Shown one piece after another: positions 56,743-64,000 of a stretch of DNA of 64,000 nt. Numbering within the stretch: the stretch's first letter is position 1; the number at the start of each line of letters is the position of its first letter. The translations under genes were made by a program, and so were the position numbers. Source of the stretch: Scilla litardierei (taxonomy: Eukaryota; Streptophyta; Magnoliopsida; Asparagales; Asparagaceae); assembly GCA_030789695.1 (NCBI GenBank), contig CM061135.1, positions 112,290,301-112,354,300 of the forward strand, given 5' to 3'. The notes beneath the pieces were generated by a model that ran no database searches, was not told where the DNA came from, and saw only the letters and a program-made list of their open reading frames with translations.

Positions 56743-58409
56743 TGTTGGATACAACGTGTAGTGGGATAAAACGATCGATGACTTCGTTTTCGATGATAAC
56801 AAACTTGTGTGAACAATTTAAGGTGTGTGCTAAGTGTTTTCAGGAATGACACTCTTGCAAATACTCAAAGAGGGACTAAGTAAAAGTGATGGAGAATGTG
56901 CCATGCATAAGCCAAGTGGACTAAGTCAAAGGTGGAGATAATGGCTACAAAAATTTGACTAAGTTAAAGATGGGAAGATACGGAGGAAATCAATTCAAAT
57001 CTATATTTGAATTGATTCAAATCAATTGGTGCAACATTCAAATCCTAATGCCATGCAAATTGAAGACTTGGTCAAAGATGGAGAGATATGGAGAATCCCA
57101 AGCAAATCAAAGTGATTAAATGAGATCCAATTCAAATCTTATAGCTACTCAAATTCAATTCCATAGCCATCCATATTCAAACTCCATATCCATGGTGATT
57201 AATTCAAATCCTAATCAAGTTAGGATTCCTTCCGATCTCCATCAATTATAGGATTCTAATTGATTCTATCATATTCCATCCTCTCCTATATAAACACATA
57301 TTCAAACAGAGGAATTTTGGAGAGAGAGGGCAACAAAACACCAAGAAAAAATTCGGCCTATACCAAGAGGAAGCCCTAGGTCACAACATTCAATTTCTCT
57401 CCTAGCCTCCCTTGCGCAACTCTTTATTGCCAATCATCCATTGCGCAACATCAAAGCACCAATGCCAAAACTCCTTTGCAAACCCTACTAGAGGCCGCAA
57501 CTTTCATCTTCATTGCCCTTCCATGGTCGCAACATACCCAAGTGCTCCATTGCCAAAAAAGCTTGCCAAAGCCACATAGCCATTGTCATCTCCTTGCGCA
57601 ACCTAGAAGCAAGCCTCATTGTAAAGAACCATTTCCATAACTACATCAAGAAAGGGACTCCCTCATCCTCTATAGCTGTAAGATACAAGCTCTTCATCCT
57701 TTGCACTTTGGCCACAACATCCAAGATGAAGGAATATTCATTGCGCAACTTCATAAGGAGGTGCGTCAACAACTTGCGCAACACATTAAAGGGGTCTTCA
57801 TCACATTGCGCAAGCTTCTTCAAGGATTCCAAGACCAAGGCCACAAGTTCTCAAGGGGGAGATCATCTAGGCCGCAAGTTCTAAAGACGAGGACGTGACG
57901 TTGGCGACTACATCCTGTCAGATACGATCTGACTTGAGCTGATTGACAGAGACGACTACCGCTACACAAACTGAGATTCTCTAAACTCTTCATTATTATA
58001 TTTGTGTAGTAGTAGCGATCTTTGTAGGGGAAAACATTACCATTGTGATGTTTTGGGGTCTTGTCTAGTGGGTGCTAGACACGAGGGACTTGGCTAGTTG
58101 GGACTAGCCAATAAAAGCTTAACTAAGATTAATTTCGTTGATCATTATGAGTGGGGTACTGAGAGCCTGGTGAGTGTAGAGACGTGGGTTCTCTAACTAT
58201 GTAAGGTTGTACCTGTTACATTATTAATCTAGTATCTGCTTTGGGGGCTGGACGTAGGTCGTGGGGACGACCGAACCATGGTAAATCTGCGCGTACTCTG
58301 TGATTTCATACTATTTACTCTGCATGTGCTTATTGTGATTGTTTGTAGGTTGCACGAATATTTTTATTAGCATATTCACCTCCCCCTAGGCTTAGACCTA
58401 GATCCAACA
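56743..58409 (+). repeat. SIRE-2 5' LTR, 1667 bp
   Basis: It starts TGTTGGATACAACG and ends GATCCAACA two bases before the primer-binding site. Open frames inside it (57513-57884 and its relative at 62577-62915 in the other LTR) differ in frame and length and are not called as genes. A probable TATA box, cctatataaacac, lies near 57291. Confidence 0.9.
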
Positions 58410-58410
58410 A

Positions 58411-60103
58411 ATGGTATCAGAGCAGGTTAGAGGATCTAGGCTAGACTTGACCATAAATTCTATTGATTCTGCTTTTGCTAAAGGTCAGTCCATATCACGA
58501 CCCCCTAAATTTAATAGAGTAGATTATGCTTATTGGAAATCTAGGATGAGAATCTACCTAATATCTGTTGATTATAAAGTTTGGCATATAGTTGAAAAAG
58601 ATTATAAGCCACCTGTTATTAAAGTTCAAAATATTGAAATGCTTAAATCTGAAGACAAGTGGGATGATAATGATTGGAGATTATATTCTTTGAATGATAA
58701 AGCTATGAATGCACTTATATGCTCTCTTGATAAATCTGAATTTAATCGTATCTCATATTGTCAAACTGCGCAGGAAATATGGCATACGATGGAGCTGACG
58801 CAGAAGGGAACGTCACATGTAAAGGAGTCTAGACTTGCGCTGCTGAGTACAGAGTACGAGAGCTTCCACATGCTTCCGTCAGAATCCATCTCAGAAATGT
58901 TTGCGAGGTTCACGGACATCGTTTACAAATCTAGCTCCCTTGGTAAGCCATACTCTAGCCTGGAGCAGGTGAGGAAAATCTTAAGGACGCTACCATGCTC
59001 GTTCAGGCCTAAAGTCACTACCATTCAAGAAGCAAAAGATCTATCACAGATGAGAATGAAGGACTTGATGGGCAACTTAATGTCCCACGAGCTTGAGCTA
59101 CAGAATATAGAGGCTAGAGAGAAACTAGAGGCGAATGAAAAAGCTCCAAAACCACTAGCTCTTCAAGCTAGCGAAGGTGATGAGGAGGAGGAGATAGAAT
59201 TGATGGTCAGAGGCTTCAGAAGATACATCAAGACTCCTCAAGGAAGAGCTGACATGCAACAAAGGTTTAATCGTTCTAACCAATTTAATCCTTCTAGAAA
59301 TTCATCTGAACAGACTGCTATTAATAAGGTTAAATGTTTTAAATGTAAAAAGCAGGGACACATTATGCAGGATTGCCCACAAGAAACAGCTAACATTGCA
59401 ACGAAGAAAGGAAAAGCTGTGGTGCGAGTGTGGGATATGGACATCAAAGATGAGAATGATGAGTATGAAGCACACTCTTTCCTCTGCTTAATGACAAAAG
59501 ATGATGATGTGAAATCTGGTAGTAAAGCTGAACTTCTAATTATTTGCAAAGCCATGCAAGATGAAATTGTAGAGCAAGAATCCACATTAGAAGAGTATAG
59601 AAATTCCAACGATGAAATGCAACAAGACACTTACAACATGTCATTAGAAATTAAGGAACTAAAGGGAAAAATTGTTGCATGTGACTCTGCCATTGCGTTG
59701 TTGGAAAAAAAAGAATTCTAGGTTGCATGAAAAACCTGAATGCCTTTCTTGTCCTACTTTATTGAATAATATTATCATGTATAAGCAAAATGTGAGTGAG
59801 TTAGAAGCTGAAATTGAATTACTTAATGAAAAGATTTGCATGTTAAACAATGAACTTAAAAGAAAAATAATTGCTGAAGAGGACAATAAGAATGCCTTTG
59901 TAAGTAAATGCACTTTGCTTGTGAATGAAAATGCTTTAATGCAATCCAAAGTCACTAGTCTAGAATTTTCGTTACAGAACTTTTCAATTGGAAAACTATC
60001 GTTGGATATTATTCTTGGAAATCAACTTTATGTCAATAATAGGCGGGGACTAGGATATGGTTTTAAAAATGTTGCAAAGACAAAATATAGAAAAGTTCAT
60101 TGA
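58411..60103 (+). pseudogene. SIRE-2 gag (capsid, zinc knuckle, coiled coil), frameshifted
   Basis: The frame from ATG 58411 to 59721 encodes the Copia gag: RPPKFNRVDYAYWKSRMRIY and AQEIWHTMELTQKGT of the capsid (UBN2-type), SLEQVRKILRTLP, and the zinc knuckle CFKCKKQGHIMQDC near 59335-59375. An acidic and coiled-coil part follows. A run of eight A at 59705-59712 shifts the frame; the coiled coil continues in the second frame (ELEAEIELLNEKICMLNNEL) to TGA at 60101-60103. Remnants follow to about 60255, ending FKQIWVPKSLM. The first Met overlaps the primer-binding site and there is no other Met before the capsid. Confidence 0.85.
58412..58423 (+). other. Primer-binding site for initiator Met tRNA
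   Basis: The sequence tggtatcagagc is the standard Copia primer-binding site. It lies two bases inside the 5' LTR, and the preceding a makes it part of an ATG that opens the gag frame. Confidence 0.9.
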
Positions 60104-60255
60104 AATAACAAAGGTTGGAAATCTTTATGCAAAGTTCTTTACATGTGCTAGTATTGGTCATACTTCTCATAATTGAAAATATAGGAACACGAATATCAAA
60201 TTCAAGCAAATATGGGTTCCTAAATCCTTGATGACTAACATGAGTGGACCTTGTT

Positions 60256-61718
60256 AGATTCCAAGGTCACACATAACATCATCGTATAGGTAAGATGGAG
60301 ATTTGGCGAGGAGATATGGATTGAATGTTTCATTATTTAGTTCCTTAGCCAAACGATGACGCGAATGTATATTTTTCTACTTTGCACTTAATGCATACCT
60401 TCATAGCATTTTTTTTTATTTTTTGTGCTTGAATTACTTTTATTTTGTGTGCTAGTTTTGTTTGGTTTCTAGCTTGTGTTAGTTCATTATAAAGAAAAAT
60501 AAATAAATAAATAAATCAAAAAGAAAAAAATTGAGCTTAATGTATATCTTTTCTTTTGAATCATTCAAGTGATATTAATGAATGATAATCATATCCATGT
60601 AGAAATTGATGTATTATAGTTATGGCTACATGCGCATGTTTGATTTTCTAAATATCCATGACATGTTCAATGATTAGAATAATTTGATTTCTACACCTAC
60701 ACTTTCACTTCCACGAATATTAAATATTGTTGTACATTTGGAGACATCTTTTATGAAATATTGGAAAGTGAATGTAGGATGTAAATAACTGAAAATCTAA
60801 GGGATATGATGTGTCTTGCCATGGATAAAAATTGAGCACAAAAGAATTGAATATGAAAAAAATTGAAAAGAATGAAAATAGCTCCGTATGAAAAATGGAT
60901 ACAATCCTTGGCAAGAACACTACCCACGAGTATCCAACATATGCTTTATATGTAATCATTAGCGTTGGTGTTATACTCGTCAAGCAATGCCACAACCACA
61001 TCTAAGAGTCCTTATAGGCTATGTTTTTGGGGGGTGGTATCTTGAACTCATTTTTAATGAGATGGGGAAAATCAACCTAGGTGATTTCATGTTTAATGGA
61101 AAATGTGGATTGGTTTTGGTTGATTTCTTAATAGTTTCTCCTCATGTACTTCAATGTTTAATTATCACACTTACACGAAGGTGTTGAAGTCTATATTATA
61201 ATTCTCATTGAATTTGAAGTGCCTATTCTATGAATGTCTACATGCAAGTGCTAGTTGTAATTTATATTGCTCATTATTTTGCATGTGGTATGAATTTGAC
61301 GTTATGTATACACTTTAATGATAACAAAAGGGGGAGAAAGAATTGAGAAGATTTGAATATGTGCATTAATGCTTACATGTTGCATATATGAACATTGGTT
61401 TAAGGTATGAACATTGGTTTAAGGGGGAGCATTAATGAATAATGAATGAAGCATGTGCTTAATGTGAATATTTGTTCGAATGGGAGCATGAATAAAAGGA
61501 GAGCATGCATACATGTTTGAATGTTTTAAGGAGGAAATCATTGTTGCATGCTTGTATGTTTGCACATCATTGCCATACTTGCTGCATATTGCATACATCC
61601 TCCATCTTCACACTTCACACACACATGTCACACTTCACACACACATGTCACGATGATATTGTATGAATCGTTATTGCTCAAATATTATATTGGTTTGTCA
61701 TCATCAAAAGGGGGAGAT
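60256..61718 (+). other. SIRE-2 non-coding region and polypurine tracts
   Basis: No gene is supported. There is an aaat microsatellite near 60500, a PPT-like acaaaagggggaga near 61325, a duplicated cacacttcacacacacatgt at 61612-61650, and the true tract at about 61705-61717 before the LTR. Confidence 0.7.
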
Positions 61719-63405
61719 TGTTGGATAAAACGTGTAGTTGGATACAACGATCGATGACTTTGTGGTTGATGATAATAAACATGTGTAAACAATTTAATGT
61801 TTGTACTAAGTGTTTTCAGGAATGGCACTCTCACAAATACTCAAAGAGAGGCTAAGTAAAAGTGATGGAGAATGTGCCATGCATGAGCCAAGTGGACTAA
61901 GTCAAAGATGGAGATAATGGCTACAAAAATTAGACTAAGTCAAAGATGGGAAGATAAGGAGGAAATGAATTCAAATCTATATTTGAATTGATTCAAATCA
62001 ATTAGTGCAACATTCAAATCCTAATACCATGTAAATTGAAGACTTGGTCAAAGATGGAGAGATATGGAGAATTTCAATTCCAATCAAAGGTGATTAAATG
62101 AGATCCAATTCAAATCCTATAGCTACTCAAATTTAATTCCATAGACATCCATATCCAAACTCCATATCCATGGTGATTAATTCAAATCCTAATCAAGTTA
62201 GGATTCCTTCCCATCTCCATCAATTATGGGATTCTAATTGATTCTACCATATCCCATCCTCTCTTATATAAACACATATTCAAAGAAATGGATTTTGGAG
62301 AGAGAGAGAGAGAGGGCAACAAAACACCAAGGAAAATTTGGCCTATACCAAGAGGAAGCCATATGCCAAAACATCAACTCATCTCCTCGCCTCCATTGCA
62401 CAACTCTTCATTGCCTATCATCCATTTCGCAACCTCCAAGAACCAAGGCCAAAACTCCTTTGCAAACCCTACTAGAGGCTGCAACTTTCATCTCCATTGC
62501 CCTTCCATGGCCGCAACATACCTAAGAGCTCCATTGCCAAAAAGCTTGCCAAAGCCCCATAGCCATTGTCATCTCCTTGCGCAACGTAGAAGCAAGCATC
62601 ATTGCAAAGCACCATTTCCATAGCTACATCAAGCAATGGACTCCCTCATCCTATATAGCCGCAAGATACAAGCTCTTCATCCTTTGCACTTTGGCTACAA
62701 CATCCAAGAGGAAGGAGTATTCATTGTGCAACTTCATAGGGAGGTGCTTCAACAACTTGCGTAACACATCAAAGGGGTCTTCATCACATTACGCAAGCTT
62801 CTTCAAGGATTCCAAGACCAAGGCCGCAAGTTCTCAAAGGGGAGATCATCTAGGCCGCAAGTTCCAAAGGCAAGGACGTGACATTGGTGACTACATCCTG
62901 TCAGATACGATCTGACATAAGCTGATTGATAGAGACGACTGCCGTTACACAAACTGAGATTCTCTAAACTCTTTATTATTATATTTGTGTAGTAGTAGCG
63001 ATGTTTGTAGGAGCAACTTTACCATTGTGATGTTTTGGGGTCTTGTCTAGTGGGTGCTAGACACGAGGGACTTGGCTAGTTGGGACTAGCCAATAAAAAG
63101 CTTATACTAGGATTAATTTTGTTGAACACTGTGAGTGGGGTACTGAGAGTCTCGTGAGTGTAGAGACATGGGTTCTCTAGATATTAAGGTTATACCTGTT
63201 ACATTATTAATCTAGTATCTGTTTTGGGGATGGACGTAGGTCGTGGGGACGACCGAACCAAGGTAAATCTGTGCGTACTCTGTGATTGCATACTATTTAC
63301 TCTGCATGTGCTTATAACTGCGTGTGATTGTTCGTGGGTTGCACGAATATTTTTATTAGCCTATTCATTCCCCCCCCCCCTCTAGGCTTAGATCCAGATC
63401 CAACA
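61719..63405 (+). repeat. SIRE-2 3' LTR, 1687 bp
   Basis: It starts TGTTGGATAAAACG and ends CCAACA at 63405, after a run of twelve C near 63370. It matches the 5' LTR with frequent small differences, more than between the two SIRE-1 LTRs. Confidence 0.9.
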
Positions 63406-64000
63406 GTAGCCCTTTTTGGGTATGGGCCCGAAATTATAAGGTTTTCTCTAGGGTTTTGCTAGGGTTTGAGGAGGAGTATTTTAACAATCTTGTAGCCGTC
63501 ATTGGGGGATCCCCTATCTTGTTCTTGGATGCTTTGTAGAGACTTTTCTACGGAGTTGGGCCATGCCCTAGGCCCCTCCTCTTTGATTCAAGCTAAGTTA
63601 TCTTTATCTTAATCTTTGTTTATTATTTTCTATTATGCTTTCTATGATGTTGTCTCTTGATTTCTCTTTTATTATCATGATTGAGTAGACCTATTGCTAG
63701 GGTTAGGTTGAACTCTATTGTTAGGGCTATTTTGTGCTAGAGTGGGTGATCCAAGAGATTGGCACAGAATTTAGATATATTTCGTGATGGTGATCCAAGA
63801 GATTGGCACCGGATCGTTTGTAGTGTGGTGATCAATGATAGTGGCACCGCTACATGTTAGCCTAACACGTTAAAGGGATACCGACATCTTAGCATATTTC
63901 TCTCATTTGTTTTCTCTGTTTTATTTGTTTTCTTTTGTGTGGAGCCTTGTTTTTTTGATACACACGTGACACACCTTTCACATCCATCATTACACCATCT

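Larger units (their letters stand above)
56743..63405 (+). mobile_element. SIRE-2: gag-only Copia element (no pol)
   Basis: LTRs at 56743-58409 and 61719-63405 both run TGTTGGATA to CCAACA. A primer-binding site complementary to initiator Met tRNA (tggtatcagagc) starts at 58412, and a polypurine tract caaaagggggaga precedes the 3' LTR. The flanks are GCAGC (56738-56742) and GTAGC (63406-63410), a target duplication with one change. Between the LTRs only gag is present; no integrase or reverse transcriptase was found, so the element is non-autonomous. Confidence 0.85.
55219..64000 (+). mobile_element. Athila-2: 3' non-coding region and 3' LTR, interrupted by SIRE-2
   Basis: The stretch 55219-55767 resembles the 3' non-coding region of Athila-1, with aagcttggggggaaatc, then attagagtgga and ttgtgcat. 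It ends in the tract agcttgggagatttt before TGATGTATCC at 55768, the start of a 3' LTR of the same type as Athila-1. The LTR runs to 56742, is interrupted by SIRE-2, and resumes at about 63406-63411 to beyond 64000. Its ctcggccgag-type palindromes lie at 56048-56720. No coding region of Athila-2 is in the window. Its start is probably left of 23482. Confidence 0.7.

Noticed and set aside
57513..62915. Open frames of 111-123 codons in the SIRE-2 LTRs (57513-57884 and 62577-62915)
   Set aside because: They lie in non-coding LTR sequence and differ in start and frame between the two LTRs.
1..64000. tRNA, rRNA or other structural RNA genes
   Set aside because: No cloverleaf, internal promoter boxes or rRNA sequence was recognised; the only tRNA-related match is the primer-binding site at 58412.

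Overview
The window is plant nuclear DNA made almost entirely of transposable elements, most likely from a eudicot with a large, repeat-rich genome. The evidence is a plant-type Helitron, Copia elements of the SIRE and older types, a Ty3/gypsy chromovirus and two Athila-like Ty3 elements, plus telo-box repeats and plant splice signals. No intact host gene was found. The only recognisable host-derived piece is a decayed first exon of a CIA1/CIAO1-type WD40 gene (960-1169, minus).

Bases 1-16450 look like one large minus-strand Helitron whose 5' TC end is at 16450; its 3' end was not found and may lie before base 1. Going 5' to 3' on the minus strand, it has tandemly duplicated small leader exons (15682-16171), about 4 kb of intron-like AT-rich sequence made of a few shuffled words (11.5-15.6 kb), a series of amplified in-frame exons (10043-11326, including three exact 201-nt copies), and a Rep-helicase gene (5631-9971). 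That gene is readable end to end except for four in-frame stop codons. Further downstream are a chain of small phase-0 exons (4731-5505) and the captured CIA1 fragment.

Bases 16451-23482 hold a decayed Copia region: an RNase H C-terminal remnant, two polypurine-tract/LTR-start junctions, a GC-rich LTR with a TATA box, GC-rich dispersed repeats, and what is probably the edge of an older Athila-like element (Athila-2).

Bases 23488-55213 are one Ty3/gypsy chromovirus in minus orientation with a 5-bp target duplication (CCGAG), inserted in Athila-2. It has itself been invaded twice. Athila-1 (26795-36733, target duplication ATGAT) split its integrase codons; it retains gag-protease and an env-like ORF but has no reverse transcriptase or integrase. 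SIRE-1 (40043-52455, minus) sits in the 5' LTR and carries gag, pol and an env-like ORF. Its 5' side is rearranged: a roughly 2.27-kb block of gypsy protease, gypsy LTR start and SIRE LTR (39508-41780) is repeated at 50186-52455, fusing gypsy protease to SIRE gag in one ORF.

Bases 55219-64000 are the 3' end and 3' LTR of Athila-2. That LTR is interrupted by SIRE-2 (56743-63405, plus), which has two full LTRs, a primer-binding site and gag but no pol. The elements therefore form a nested series: Athila-2, then gypsy and SIRE-2, then Athila-1 and SIRE-1. The most notable findings are the exact exon amplification in the Helitron gene, the captured CIA1 exon, the arrays of short palindromes shared in layout by unrelated retroelements, and the chimeric duplication at SIRE-1.
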